A stretch of DNA of 64,000 nt, taken from NCBI RefSeq assembly GCF_002078875.1, contig NC_034412.1, forward strand, positions 82,849,575-82,913,574, in the 5' to 3' direction. The first letter of the stretch is position 1; every line of letters starts with the position of its first letter. Position numbers and translations under genes: made by a program. Below are positions 24,701 through 38,779 of this stretch, in pieces. Origin of the DNA: Numida meleagris (lineage: Eukaryota > Chordata > Aves > Galliformes > Numididae). The notes under the pieces are model-generated. The model was not told the origin of the DNA, made no database searches, and worked only from the letters and a program-made list of their open reading frames with translations.

Positions 24701-27700
24701 GAAAAAATAACTTCCAACCACTTCTTACTTTTTCCTGGTGGCTGGATTGATTGTGTTGAAGACCACAGATGAAGCGCTGTGAAGGGCCTCTTGTGAAGGA
24801 AAGACTGTGATGTAAGGCTAAAAGCCAGGATTTGGTAGTCCCACGGGTTTCACTGGAGTTTGACTGTGGCCCAGAACACCAAAACGCAACATGAAAACCA
24901 CATTTCTTTCTGAATTCCTCCAACCTCCTCAGTGGTATTAACAGTTAGATGTCTTTGAAATATCCCAAAAGAAACACAATTGAGGAGAAGGGCAAGAATC
25001 CTGTAGGTATTAAGAAATTTATAACCAAAGCTAGTGCGATCTCAGACTGCATTAAGGATAGATTGTATCAAATGACACATTATTTTGCAGCATTGAAATA
25101 ATTGCAGACACATAACTTCTCCAGCATTTTCTAAGGAATAATTTAAGTTTCAAAACTCTGATTTCTGACTTTGTTTTTCTTTCCTTTTGTTTTATATTAT
25201 TTAAAACGTTTTATTTTATATTATTTTCTGTTATTTTTAACTTTCTATACTCCTTGGCATTTGTTAGAAATTTTCAACCTCATAACAACTGCAGTTATAA
25301 TGTCATCATATATGTACAGTTGCACATGTATGTACAGTTGCATTCTAGCTGTAAGGTTTATAATGATGCAAATCCTCCAAAGAATTGAAGCATTGAATTT
25401 CTAGGAAAAAATAGGGTTACAATTGTATATCAAGGAAAGTCATCAAAACTAAAGAATAGTGACTAAAATGTGTATTTTAATGTGTAACAAAAATCGATCT
25501 GCCTTCTGGAATCACTGCTGCTGTCTCAAGTCTGAAAGGTGTTTTCTGCAATGAAAAATGATAGTGTTAGATTTCCACAAGTCTCCCTAGAGTGTCGGCA
25601 GAAGGTTGCCTGCAGGTAAAGCCACTGAGAATAGACCCCATGGGAACATGAAGAAATGAGGACAAACAGAAGCTTGAGGGGCTAGTGGCTTTTTTTTCCT
25701 TGAAGGTTGATTTATTTTGTGGAACAGCAATGGAATAATCTCCAACAGATTTCAGTGACTCTTTTCAGCAAAGGGTCAGATTAGGCCACTAAAGTTATTG
25801 TTACTTCTCTTGCTGGGCAAAGTGAACAACTGCTAGGTTCAAGGCAGCACCTTGAGTTCCATATTAATTTCCCACAGATTACGGGGAGTTACTTTCGAAT
25901 GCGTTCCACATATTGGCAAAAGTTTTGCCAATTTATTAGAATTATAAATAATCAACTAAGGTAAAGTGCAAGCATGTAACTTTTTGCCTCTACATTACCT
26001 TTCTTCTAGGAATGTTTCTGTTTGTAGCTTGTATCCTTGGGAATATCCGTGGCCTTTCACACAGAACTAGAAAACCTTCTCTTGTTGCATCATAGTCTTG
26101 TTCATCCCTGCTCTGCCTGGTGTGTGACGTATGTACATGTCAAAATATACTCCCCCAGCCCAGCTGGTGTCATGAGACAAAACACAGCTACAGCTGTTGT
26201 TAAGAGCATGTATTTGTGCTGTGCATGGAAAAAAAAAAAAAAAAAGAATGTTACCCTTCCACCATGAAGAACCACCCCAGCATCTGTACATTGAAATTAG
26301 ATTTGTTCAAAAAATCACATGAATGTGAAGTTTAAATCCTAGCTGCTTTCTTATAAAAATGCAATGACAGTGGTCAGTGGTCTATTTTAAGGATTTTAGT
26401 GTAATACTTACACAATTTGCCTATCCATTTTTGAGATATCTCTAATTGAGAAATGTCATTTAAAAGTGCTGCAGTGATGCTACTCGCTTGATTTGTAGTT
26501 CATTTTTTGTCCCTGGATTTTAGGCCTGCAGTGGGTTTTATTTTGTGGTCTATTGTTAAAAACCAGCATAATGGATACCACAGCTGCAGTGGACAGCTGT
26601 AACTTTTGCTGATTTCTGCAATGGTGTTAGATTTAGCAATGTGTTTAGGTACTCAACCCATATGTCTTGAAAATGATTAAAAGAAATATAACTGTATACG
26701 TTGTTTAATTAACAATAGGCAATGTTCTTTTGAACTTCACACTCTTGAAAGAGAAACAGAACAAATCTGTTTTGAATTTAACACTGGCACTCCCTATGCA
26801 CATAATGAGAGGACGTATAGGACAGCTGGTTTAAATGTATACAGAATATAAACCCTCAGTGGAGTGTTTAACTTTTTGAAACTACATTTAATTTTAAAGT
26901 CTCTTGAAAGGTAAAATACTCACGAAACTCTGAAGGAGTCATATGATCTTACTACAAAGATTCCAGGAATATGGTATCCGTTAGCCAGGATCCTTAGTAC
27001 CTTACACAGCATTTTGGGGCTTGAAGAAGAGAAATTATTTCTTGCCATCTTACACCAATGAACCCCATTTTTCTGTATATAAAAGCCTGTGAAAATACCT
27101 TCAGCTTCCATGAGCTCAAATTCAACTACTTTTTCACTAGGATATCCCAAGACATTTCACTTGCCATGTTGTATGTTGGAGCTTATCTGTGGAATGGCAC
27201 CTGATACTTCATATGATTGAACATGAACTGTGTGCTGCTATTTTTGTGGTTTATACCTTAGAATGGTTAAAAAGGAAGGTAAAAACATCACTCAGCAGTT
27301 TGGCCTCTCTGCTTTGCACCTGATATGCTGATGAATGTACCATGATCTCATAAAACAAAGGTAGACTATTGAATGTTTGGACAGCATTTTGCAGTTCTAA
27401 AGCCCAGGGCTAACTACAGTTTAAATATTTAAATACTAAGTCTTCCAGTGCATTAGATACAAATCTGTTTTCTGTCAACATTCACGCACTCCTTCCTAGG
27501 ATTTTAAAGAGAAATACCTGTTAATCTTAAATCTATCTCTAGGCTGCATGAGCCTCTCTAATGTATAATGTCAGGAAAGTTGCGACACAAATGGGCATGT
27601 AGCACGCACTCTCTCTCCATGTGATTCATTGAAAGTACAGAGAAATAAAACCTTCTGTCTCCCCAGGAGGAGATGCAGTAGTGTACTGGGTGGCTATTTT

Positions 27701-30700
27701 TAATACAACGATAAATCTTGTAAAAGTACATCAGTATTGAGAATTAGTAGCCTGTTTTTCTTATGTTGCAACAGGAGGGCAAGGGATTTCTTGCTCTTCC
27801 CCAGCTGAAAACTCTGTTTATTGCTGGCACTTTTAAAAAGAGAAGATAGTATAGGTATTTCCACATTTTTATCTGATGACAGTAGCTATTTTAAAAGATT
27901 CTTTATACCCTTATTGAAAATTGATAAGTCAGGAAGGGTGTTGGCTATACTCTATTAATGAAAAATTGAGGAGTTTGATTTTCCTTGGAAAAAGTTTGGT
28001 CAGCTGTCAAGTGGATGTTGCTGGTGACAGCAGATACTTACAACACGTAATTTTCAGCTTTTCTCAGTGTATTTTTTTAAAAAAAGAATGTCCTAAATAA
28101 AATCTAGTCTTAATTATGATTTACATGACTAATATAATTTATGTAGTAACATTAAGTAACACTTCTCACAAATGTCCCAGGAATTATATTAGTCATTTAT
28201 TTGTGGTTTTGATATTTACCCTTAGCATACCTGTGCTGTTGACTTTTCCTGTTAATGGATCACTTAGCCCTTAATTTTGTACTCAGTTGTAGAATGAATT
28301 ATCATTCCAAAAAGTACTTGGTGTACTTGGTGGAGATCAAATATTGTGCTATGTGTTCCACTCATTAAAGAATCATTAAGCGGTTTTCTTTATTGTAAGT
28401 CGCTCATTCAGAATAGGAACTTGCAAAAATAATATACACTTCCTATCTGTTTTTTTTCTGTTTTCCTGGATATAAAAGGAGCAACTGGATAGAATCTGCC
28501 TGCCATATTAAATAGAATCCCAATAGGATATGCTTCTCTCATAGAGAAATTCTAACACTTACCAAAATGTGCAGATTGTAGATTCTGCTTTAGTTCTTAC
28601 TTTAAATCAGTCTATAGTTTATGTTCAGGTGTGTGTGGCTACTCTAGCTGATTTTCTTCGCACATGCTTTTGGGCACTTAAAATTTACTAAATGGAAGGG
28701 AACATTAGATTTTGTGAGGAAGAATGTAAAATCAAAGTCCTGAATTCTGTCTGAGTTTCAAACTCCGCTGGGAGGGATGAAAACCCTATAAAAGTATTTT
28801 TGGTGATGATTACAACATAGATGTTTACATCATACAAATCAAAGTAAAAACAGTATGAAAAAATTTCCAAAGAGGAAAGTGTATGAATCTGCAAATTAAA
28901 TGCAAGTTGTAAGTGTATACCCAGTTGTTACGCAGCTTGGAAAAGAGCTGTAAGTTAGAAAGAGTATGTTTGCAAGGACACCCCTTGCAAATAAATGTAG
29001 GTGCAGCATCAGGGCTGGCAGAGATGTGCCATGGATGTTGAGGCCTGATGAAGTACAGCATCAGCAACTGAGTCAGTGGCATCTTGTGCCACGTTGCCTT
29101 GCGTTTGTGTTGAAGTACATTGGTGCCACAAAATGAAACTGGCCTACTTAAATCCCTCTAGTCCCCTAAGGGAAGGTCAGGGGAAAGACTCCTAGAAATA
29201 GTTGAAATGAAGTGAACTTGTTACAGAACGAACTGATTTTTCATCCTGGGTACCTTATGACTATTTACTTGCTTTATTTTTCTTTTGGAAAGGAATTTTA
29301 AAGAGGAGTGAGTGAACACATGTGAGCGATTTCATACTACTGAGATACTGGTGAAGTGTGAGTGCGTACAGTATGGTTTGCAACGACAACTTTGGTGTTA
29401 GAGAAAGCAGGTTCCAATGATAATCCCTGTTTGGCAAATGAGAAATTGCTCTAGCAGCTTCAGTTCCTGTGGTAGAAGAAAAATCTCATGTAGTAACGAA
29501 CCCTGTTATTCTATTTATTTTGTTGTTATTATCCATAAGGAGAAATACTGGGGCCTGTCCCTATTTGCTTTCCTGCCCAGAGTACTGTAGTTCAGTGCAA
29601 AAGTGCTACTCAAATGGACATGGAGGAGAGATTCAGTCCCAAAGTCATGCAAGTTACCGCTCCAGAATGTGATGTATAGTCTGCTTCGCATAGAAAAGCT
29701 GTTAGTCTTATATAGAATTGTGCCAGTGATTAATACTGTGTATTGCAATTGACAGAAAGTGAGAGAAACTATTATGATAATCTAGGAAGCAAATAAATTT
29801 CCTTATTTTTTTTTCAGCTGTTCCTCACCAATGTATTTGGTAGTTGGACCCTAAAATTTTCAATTCTGATACAGAAAGTGTAGAGGGGGAAATTAGATCT
29901 GCTTGATAGTCTGGCTGGTACGTTGGTTCATAAAACAATGCTTTCCATCTTTTAATTAATATCATCTGATTAATTCTCCAGCCTGTATTTTCCTATTTTG
30001 CTGTTCCTGCTATCTGTAATCAGTTCCTTCATTTTCTCTAGTTGGAAAAAGGTGTTTAACTTACTTTTTCCACTGTTTCTCCTGTCGAGTTTAACTTTGC
30101 CTTCGTGCATGTTACAGTGTATCCCAGAAGATCTTGACTGATTTCAGTAACTAAATTATCTGGGAGCGGCAGCTTCTCATAGTGTTCTGCAATGATTCTG
30201 AGAAACCAGGTGAAACTTAGCAGAATGATAATGTAGGAACCCTGTCACTCTCATGAATAGATCATATTTAAATTCTTGAAACATTTTAATATTTTGAGTT
30301 TATATTAACAAAGTCCAGGGTGAAGGATATAGATTAAAAACCTGATCTTCAAACCTGGAAGCGTGTCTCAGACTTACCAGGGGAGAGTAGGAAGCTGCTG
30401 CAGAAATGAACTTCATTCGTGTGATAGAAAGTGACATTGCACCAGAGGAAAAGGGTCATCACTCCTGAGCTTTAAATAGTCTTTTAAACATCCTACATCC
30501 AGATCTTTAAGTGATTTGAAGCTAAGGCTGCAACACTGCCCTTATTGTAGTTTTCTTGAGGGAACTGGCATACCTAGTGGTGACAGATCTGACATGTTCT
30601 TGACAAGATTGCAAACCTTTTGACTGGAGTAGCATGTAGAGACCAAGCTAGAGTTTGGTGGCCCTCAGTCCTGTTAACTGACTACACGTGTGGTTGTCTC

Positions 30701-30730
30701 ATGATCCAGGCAGCTTCAGCCTGTCATATC

Positions 30731-30930
30731 ATCATATCACAGAATGTGTAGGGTTGGAAGGAACCTTTAATGATCATCTAGTCTACATCCACTGCCATGG
30801 ACAGGGACACCTCTCACTAGGTCAGATTGCTCAAAGCCCCATCCAACCTGGGCTTAAACACTTCCAGTGCCTCCTGGCTGAGGTCTCACGATGTGCAGGA
30901 TGTCTTCCAAAACTCTCTCCACTGCCACAT
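30731..30930 (-). repeat. CR1 LINE fragment, 3' end, minus orientation
   Basis: Reverse-complement CR1 tail: 'atcatatcacagaatgtgta', 'gggttggaaggaacctttaa', 'tgatcatctagtctacatcc', 'catggacagggacacctctc', 'actaggtcagattgctcaaa', 'gccccatccaacctgggctt'. The box order matches the avian CR1 consensus. The overlapping 84-codon frame is repeat-derived. Confidence 0.93.
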
Positions 30931-31659
30931 GTTAGCTACTGAAATTAAGCTAAAAGCTACGGATCTTCCATCTATGGTGACTTATTTTCTAACAGTATAA
31001 AACTCAATAACCCTATTACAGTGCAATACTAATCAGTATCACATCAAGTCTCCAACCAGCCTGGAAAATGAGTTATCATCTTTTTGAAGAATAGAAATTC
31101 ATAATTTTGTCAATTTATTTTTCTTCCTAGCACTTAAAATAGCTTTTTGTTGCTATGCTTCATTTTCTGTAAGAAGCCTAATGTATTGTCACAGATTTGT
31201 GCTTTTTTGACTTCTTTTCTTGTATTACGGAAGTGCATGAATGCTTTGTTAATAGATGTTGGAGGATGTGTTTAAAACACAAGTTTATATAAGAATGTTT
31301 ATTTCTTACAACACAGTATGTTCTAAGGCTCTGAAACAAAGCTATGTGATAGCTTACACACTTTCTTACTATCATTTTAGATTTTTGTTAATAGCTGATT
31401 AATTTAATTTCTTGCCTATAAGTAGTTGCCTTTGTTTCCTTGGTTGTTCTGAAATAAAATTTCTTTAATAACAATTTTTCTTAGGAGGCAGCATTTCATT
31501 TTGTCTGACCTTTAAATTAGTTTTAAGCAACCACAGCATTAGAACATTTGAACAAATGCAACAGAGATTTACCAAAGTTATTATCCAAAACTACACTGAT
31601 TTCTAGAGGTAGAAAATGTGGTGGGTCTGATATTATTTGGAGTTCAGCATTTTATGGGA

Positions 31660-32670
31660 AATTACTAGTCCAGTTCGACAAAGTGGATGTTAGTAACAGT
31701 TTTGCAGAATGGAATGAAACTGAATAAAAAGGAGATGGCAACAGGCTGTGTTAAATGGAGAACTGTCACACTGGAAGGAAGATGCCAGTAGAATTTTTCA
31801 AGGATCAATCTCAAAGACTTGACTTACTTAACATTTTAATTAATGATGTTGGCAAAAAAAAAAAAACATAGAAGTAGAGGAATGGAATTTGGTGATGGCA
31901 AAATATTGTGAGGCATCATTAATATAAAGGATGATCAGAATGTTATACAGGAAAAATGTTCTGACCTTGAGGACTCAAGTAATAGAAAAGAGATGATATT
32001 TAAGAGTATAGATAGCACTTAAGGGCTGATAAAAAGAATTTCTGCTAGAGACTTATCAGTTGAAAATGACAGAGGAGGCAAAAGACCTGTGTGTAACAAT
32101 CAGTCACAGAATAACTATGAGTCACCAATGTGATGCAGCTGTGAAGAAAGCGATCTGATCCTAGAAAGTATCAAATGAGATATTTCCTGTGGAGATAGGG
32201 AAATGTTAATGTCGTAGCAGCGCTAGAGAGATCTTATTTGAAAAAAGCCACCCGTTTTTAAGAAAGATGAAATCCAACAGGAGCAGTGTTAGAAAGGGCT
32301 GTAGGGATGATTAAAATGATGTAGGAGCTTATATTGTGCAAAGAAAGTGAAAGACTGTGGTTATTTAGTCCATTAATGTAAAGGCTGAGAGGAGAATGGC
32401 TTGCTCTTCAGGGGACAAAACAGCAGCATGGGAGAAAGCAGCACTTGACACTAATAAAACAAATGGATATGAGCAAATGTAGGCTGGAAATTAGAAGAGC
32501 GTTTCTAGTCATCAGATCAATGGTGTCTGAGTCAGTAATAACCGTGAAGGGAGAAATGCACCAGTTTTAAGGCAGAGCTCAGTAAACTTGTGGAAAAAAT
32601 GACGTGGTGTGATTTGCTAACTAAGTAGGGGACTAAACATTTAGATCTATGAGATCTTATGTTCTACGTT
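31660..32670 (+). repeat. Decayed CR1/L3-like LINE body including reverse-transcriptase region, plus orientation
   Basis: About 1 kb retains successive CR1-family landmarks with many stops and indels. At about 31800-31855 the translation resembles the RT-palm block (an 'LFNILINDVG'-like string). At 32260-32400 the frame resembles the C-terminal ORF2 motif 'QRRAxxMIxxx...RLxxLxLFS...RLRG'. A degraded tail resembling 'ggctggaaattagaagagcg' follows near 32487. Because it keeps more of ORF2 than the young copies yet is much more mutated, it is probably an ancient insertion. It is inactive. Boundaries are approximate. Confidence 0.68.
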
Positions 32671-34291
32671 GCATTTAATCACCTGTTTGTGCCTCATACA
32701 TGCCACTGCTTGCCTAGAGCTTGCTAGCGTGTTTACCCTGAAATTGATATTGAACAGCAAGATGCAACCTTTCCTTGAGAGGTATTCTCATTCATATCTA
32801 AAACTTTGCTCAGGAGTATGGAGACTAACAAGATTTTTGTATTTACTAGATAGGGATTTTCCAAAAGCTGGTTTTCATTCTATGTAAAATTATGTAATTA
32901 TTTATGTTAAGGATGTGTTACATAATTTTGGCAAAGGAAATGTAAAATGAGTGTGAATGTAACTGCTGTGCTGCTAAGAGGATGTAAAATGCCTTTAATA
33001 TCACGAAAAATCTGGTCTCCTATGCTGACACAAGTGCAAACCTTAAAAAATGTGAAAAACATGCTCTGTCTGTTAAATATTCACTTCCACGACTAATTCA
33101 CCTCTTACCAAAGTAAGAGGTTGAATTTGTGTAAGAATACGGAAGGACCTTCATAGGTTATCATCCTGCAATGTGAATTTCACCAGTAGAGGTTCCAGTG
33201 TGCATCCCTTCTAGTAGGGTAATCAACACAAAGGTTCTGTGAAGCTAAAAATAGATGTTCATCTCCCGGTGCTTGTCAGTAGTAATTAACTATACAGGAA
33301 AGTTTTCCTATTAAAAATATTTCTAATGGGCTAAAATAATTCCTGAATTTTGGAAATAAAAATAATGAAAAAATATACAGAAAGACAGGAATGGGCTCCG
33401 GGGAACAAAGCATGTCCAGGTGATGTAATTTCATCTATGCAGAGGTTCTTCACATTACTCCCCTACAGTAATAGATTCTGTGTGCTATGTCTTAATAGAG
33501 CACTTTAAATGACACATTATTATTGAACTAAAGTAGAAGAAAATTCCTGTGGGTGAACATTTTAGGTTTGCCTGGCCCATGCTGTTGGAGAATACTTGCT
33601 TGAAAGAGATTACACTTACAGAACCGTCTGAGCTCTCTTCAGCCCAAACTATCTGCTGCTTTACCATTATGCATGTTGCAGAAGGTTGTGCATAGGGTTC
33701 TGCAAAAATTCAGTTCTTCTAATATAAACATACTTTCTACAGAAAGTTGAAACAAAAAGAATAGGAATGTAGTAAGCTGGCATGTTGCTAAGCAGCAAAA
33801 AGAGGGGCGTAAGTCAATGACCATCTATATCTTTTATATTACCACTACACTTCCTATCCTCGCGTCTTAATCACACAACTTGTTGTGATTCTTATGTACC
33901 CGTAATATGGAGAGAAAATGACATAAAGGCTAGTTTTTCCTCTGTTTCTTTTCCATTTCTTTCTTTTTCTCCCTTCCTTTCTTTTTTTTTTAAGATCTAG
34001 TGTTAAAGAGAGATCCCTGGTGGATCTAAGCAGGTTGAGATATTACCAGTTTCAACTCAGTCCAGGGCTTTGGGCATTTCTGGTGTAGCTAATTAGTTCA
34101 TTAGTTTTTGGGCATCATGTTGAAGTCTTCTGGGCCTGGGTTACTCTCAGAAATGAAAGGAAAATCTCACTGACAAGAGAGAATATTAACCTTAGAAATA
34201 AAACTTCCCTCTCTAGGGCATGAAGAGGTCAGCAGTATTCTGCCGCTTTGCAATGACTGGATTAGTTCTGCCTGGCAAAACAGTGACTGCC

Positions 34292-34310
34292 AAAAAAAAA
34301 AAAAAAAAAA
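34292..34310 (+). repeat. A19 homopolymer
   Basis: An uninterrupted run of 19 A's is preceded by CTGCC and followed by GAGGTC. Similar runs occur at 26229-26245, 55151-55164 and 56013-56029; the last two are also followed by GAGGC. No retrocopy is recognisable upstream of any of them. Confidence 0.95.
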
Positions 34311-34528
34311 GAGGTCATTTGAAAGCATTTCCAAGTCGGAATTTTGAGACAGTTTTCACTGACCATTAATTTACAGTGTTGACCGTGACACTTATTCACT
34401 GAAGAAAGCATGGTTGTTTCACTGCAAAAGTATTAAGGTCTCCCTCTTGCTCTCCTGCAAACACTGATTTGTGTGAGTAGTTTCAGTGACATGTATTTGC
34501 AAACCGTCTTGTATTAATGACCTTTTGC

Positions 34529-34538
34529 TAATTGATTA
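34529..34538 (+). promoter_or_regulatory. Paired-class homeodomain dimer-type site (P2)
   Basis: TAATTGATTA is a perfect TAAT-N2-ATTA site, the arrangement on which paired-class homeodomains dimerise; its TAATTG half also fits LIM-homeodomain preference. It lies in a repeat-free stretch (34320-34720). A 10-bp match is expected by chance at low frequency in AT-rich DNA, so this is suggestive only. Confidence 0.3.
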
Positions 34539-35595
34539 CGTTTTTGCAAGGATGTAATTTATGGTAATAACATTCCCTGCATTTAAAAGCATGTATTTAC
34601 TGTGAAACTATCACAGAGTATTTTCAGGATACGGAGTCTTCCTGCTAACAAATGTCTCCAGAAATGAAGAAGAGCTTTTCTTAATTTAAAATTTCAATAT
34701 TGAGATTATTTAATATTATTACATCTATTTAATAACCTCTTCTGAGTAGTTTCATATTTTCAAGGTCGAGGTTTTTTAAAAGGACTATTGGGACCCAAAT
34801 TTATTTTCACTTTTGTCAGAGTAACTGTGATGAAGCAACGGTGTTCTGCAAGTTGGCATTAGAACAACAAATTATGCAGCAGCCCAGATTCATCAGCCGG
34901 GGCACGTGTCTTTTTCCCTATGTGCCCTATGACTATATGACTAATAAAATGCTTATTTTTATTGTGTGTGGTCCAGCTTCAGAATAATAATCATCCTTGA
35001 AGATTAAATTAATGAAAAATCAATTTAGCAATCAAATATTTCAGCCATAGTGGGTGGCTGAGTTAAGAAAGTATTATAAGCAGAATATAATTTGTTCAGT
35101 CATACAGGCAGCTGTTGAATTTCTTATTCAGACATCAATTACTACAAAATGGTTAGCTGAAATTAGAATTAAATAATGGTTGCAGACTACACTGTTGGAG
35201 CATGGTCACTCTTGGAAGCAGCTCTAGTCATTTAAAAGCCACCCACCCAGATGTTTGCATTGGTCACCCACCTCATTGCCATGTCTTCGTTTGGAGCAGG
35301 AACCATCACAGGGCTGTGGTGTCTCTCTGTGGGCTTGTGCTTCCAGCAGGATGGAAGCAAGCAGCTGTGGCTGGCAATGTCTTGCCTTGCTCTTGCTCCA
35401 CCACGTGTCTTGGTCTCTGAGCATAAGCCTTTGCCTGCATGAAAGTCATCCTTTAGCTGTATGGTTGTACCCCTTTCATGTCAATACATTTATAGGAGCA
35501 TGCCTCTTCCCTGTATGCAAAGAAGCATAACCTTCAGGTGAATAACACTCTTTTACCCGCTACTACTGTGCCCACTCCTGTTTAGTAGTTCAGCA

Positions 35596-35705
35596 ATCAT
35601 AGAATCATAGAATTGTTAAGGTTGGAAAAGACCTCTAAGATCTTGAATCCAACCATCAACCCATCCTCACTGTGCCCACTGAGCCACGTCCCTCCTCAGG
35701 TTGAT
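35596..35705 (-). repeat. Short CR1 LINE 3' end, minus orientation
   Basis: The sequence begins with two octamer copies ('atcatagaatcatagaattg'), then 'aaggttggaaaagacctcta', 'agatcttgaatccaaccatc' and 'aacccatcctcactgtgccc'. This is the standard CR1 terminus in reverse, truncated after about 110 bp. Confidence 0.9.
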
Positions 35706-38700
35706 TCCGTTCTGGGTAGGAACGAAAAACATGTTTGAGTGCAGCAGACCAGATTCAAGAATTAAGGTAATGCTGGGGCTTAATCTCTAGGTCATGGCAT
35801 ATCTTACTGCATATTCTGTAGAATCTAGTAATATTTATATTTCTACAACTACACTTCTATCAAACTATGTGTAGGTTACAAACTAGGCTGTAAGAACAGG
35901 ATTTCCTGTAAAAGTATTTGCAGTAATTTCCCATATGTTAGGTACCCATCTTAATGACACAAGTGAAAATGATTTCTTCTTGATTGATAATTACCTCCAG
36001 TTTACTCTGCACCATTGGACATTGTGGAAGACTAGGAGAGGCTTTGAAACTGTTCTCAAGTTTTTCAAGGTAATATGATGACAAATTAGCTAAGACTTTG
36101 GGGCTCATCATAAGTGTGTTATTCTATTTTAGAGCTCAACTTATCAGAGAAAAGCAGGGACGTAATAATGCAGGCCAAGACTTTCCTTTTTATTCATGGT
36201 ACAAGGGTTTTCCAGTACTTACCATCTCTCTCACAGAGCATTACCGGTTCACTATTCAGGGGAAAAGGTTGGTTGTTCTCAGCAAGCTTATCTGTTGCAA
36301 TATTTCCTGCTATCCTGTTTTAAAACGTTTGCTAGTAGCATACGATAGCAATGCACCATGAGCTAATACCAGAAAAGATCTCATAAAAACTCATGTGGTC
36401 TTTAGAAAGAGGATGTGGGTTCAGATGTGCTCTAACATCGCACTACTACTGTCTTTTTAGTAGTTTTAAATGTAGGCGTTTGCTATTAGGTGTTTGCTAT
36501 TGTTAGAAGTGACAGCTACATCCTCCTTCTTAGGCAAGTCTTTTAGAAATAAGTGTGATTTGTGTGTTATTTGCATATTTTAATTCATAATTTGCATATG
36601 TTAATTCACAGTGCATCACAGCACCAAATTGTGAGGTATGAAGTCAGCCTAAAGTGTAAAAAGTTATTGGAAAGTTTGTCTGCTCAAGTGTAGAGTCTGT
36701 TTTACACCTCAGCAAAGACTCAACTGCTGTTGACTGTCCCCAGTGGTCCTGAGGGGAGTTTCTGTATTAAAAAACTTGAAAGCATAAGTAAATAAATACA
36801 GTATCTCTTTTCAAAATATATCCTCCAACTCTGGAAGAAAATCATCCCTTTTTATTAATTTATTTCATGACAGTAACTTTGTGGTAGATCATATAGGGAT
36901 TTGCTCTTAAAATCGGTCTGTACTTCCAAACCTTTTTCAAGAAGTGAGGTCCTACTCTACCAGCAAAACCATATATGAAGTAAATGTATTTTGTAACAAT
37001 TGTAGAGGAGTCAGGAAGCAGAACTGCAGTGTAGAGTGAACCAGGTGACACACCACTTTGTAGCATGGACTGTCATGCCATGGCAGACAGCAATGCTACA
37101 CGATACTTGTTTGTTAGGGTGTTTTCTAAGAGCTATCAGAATCAGCAGGACACTCAGAATTATGCATTGGAAATACCATCCATTTTTGTTTCAAAAAAGT
37201 GTTAGGTATGAAAGGACACAGTAGGGAATATCTCCTTTCATGACATTTCAGTTGCTGAATATTGCGACAGATGACCCATACTGGAATAAGGTTCTAAACG
37301 GAACCTACTGGGATCCTTCTCTGCAGCAGGCACACTGGCATCAGCCCCTATGTTTCTAACAGGAACAGATTCATATTACTATTGTCAGTGATACATTGAG
37401 AAAAAATAGTGAGAAAAACAAAAAGAAAACCCATATAATTTTCCATTACAGTGATATCAGTTTGGTATCACTGGTATGGATCATCCATCTCGCAGTAGTT
37501 AACCTCAGAGGTTAGCAGATACACAGGTAACCAATGATTCTTTCCTTCAACATCGCTGATGCTGCTGGCAATCCAGTTTTTCTTTGGTGTTTCAGCAAAA
37601 TTCCTGCTCAGGATCACGCTTAATAAAGACAAGCCAGTAATTCCTGGTAAATTGAAGAGAAAGACTGATAAATGAATACGTCATTGGAAGAGCTCTCACG
37701 ATTGTCATCTCACTATGCCCATTAATAAACATCCACATGCAGCCACCAAAGCAATGTTTGCCTAAGATATGTCAACCCAATGTACCATAGGCAGTGTAGT
37801 GAGTATGGCATAGGGTTTCATCTTTCAAATAAAATCCTATAGAATATATGAAAATATTATTAACATAAGGAATGCCTGGAGAGACAAAAAGGGTACATGT
37901 CTCTCTGAAAAAAAAAGTAAAAATTTCTCTTCGTTTTTGATCACATTTGAGTTAATATTTACTCTTCTAAAGTAAACACCTTTTTTTTTTTTTTATGCTG
38001 CTTAGAATGTCCTTCTTCAAGTGTATCTTGTAGCTCTTGCTGCAGTAAACAAAAATGTTGTTTTGTTATTACTGCCATTTGCTTTTAAGTCTTATCACAG
38101 TTGCTAGAAAACCTGTGTTCTGAAATTCAACCATTCTTAAGGTTCTGCAATTTTGGATGCACTTATCACTATCCAGAACATACAGAGCACTGTTAATGTA
38201 ATAAATATACAAGTGGCAAGCACAAATTCTTCAGTGGAAAGGCTTTGGGTGACTTCCATGTGAGTGACTTCCATTTGCACCCTCATTTGAAGGACATTGA
38301 ATGAAGCAGACAGGTTATGAAATAAGAGAGTAAAATGTGAATGGGATGATATACAAGTGATGAAACTCAGCAAGTAAAGCAGGCAGAAATACCAGAGGAG
38401 GAGCAAAAGTTCAGCTGCGCTCCACAGCATCCCCACGCAGAGCAAAGGCTTCCTGTGAAGTCGTCTCTTGGGGGTGTATCCTGCCATCTGCCTCGGAAGT
38501 GGCAGCTTTTTAGGAGAAATGGAGGGTGAGAAATGTCACTTAGAACCCCTGCCTGTGAGTATACTGCACACCACCTGACTGGAACAGCTCCAGGAAATGA
38601 AGCACTACTTTGCTGGCACAGCATGGGTATGGTTGGGAGTTCCTGTTCCACCCCAGTAGGATATTGCATGAATGTGTACGCAAAGAGGATCAGCTAAAGA

Positions 38701-38779
38701 AATTCAAGATCACTTTGATAAGTGTTGATTCCACTTGGAGTAGCCATGTACTCAGGCACAAAGGACATACTGTAACATA

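Larger units (their letters stand above)
17561..30730. other. Long intronic stretch without CR1 copies
   Basis: About 13 kb contains only the GA microsatellite at 21711, an A17 run at 26229 and the CCGTAATTACGG palindrome at 20167. The longest frame (23244-23681, minus, 145 codons) has no recognisable domain or partner exon. Low repeat content may reflect constraint or chance. Confidence 0.65.
32671..38779. other. Intronic stretch, mostly unique, with candidate regulatory sequence
   Basis: It contains one short CR1 end (35596), the A19 run and a T14 run (37981-37994). The parts 34320-34720 and 34960-35190 are repeat-free and rich in TAAT/ATTA words. No exon was recognised. Frames around 35202-35530 and 38137-38669 lack known domains. 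Confidence 0.6.
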
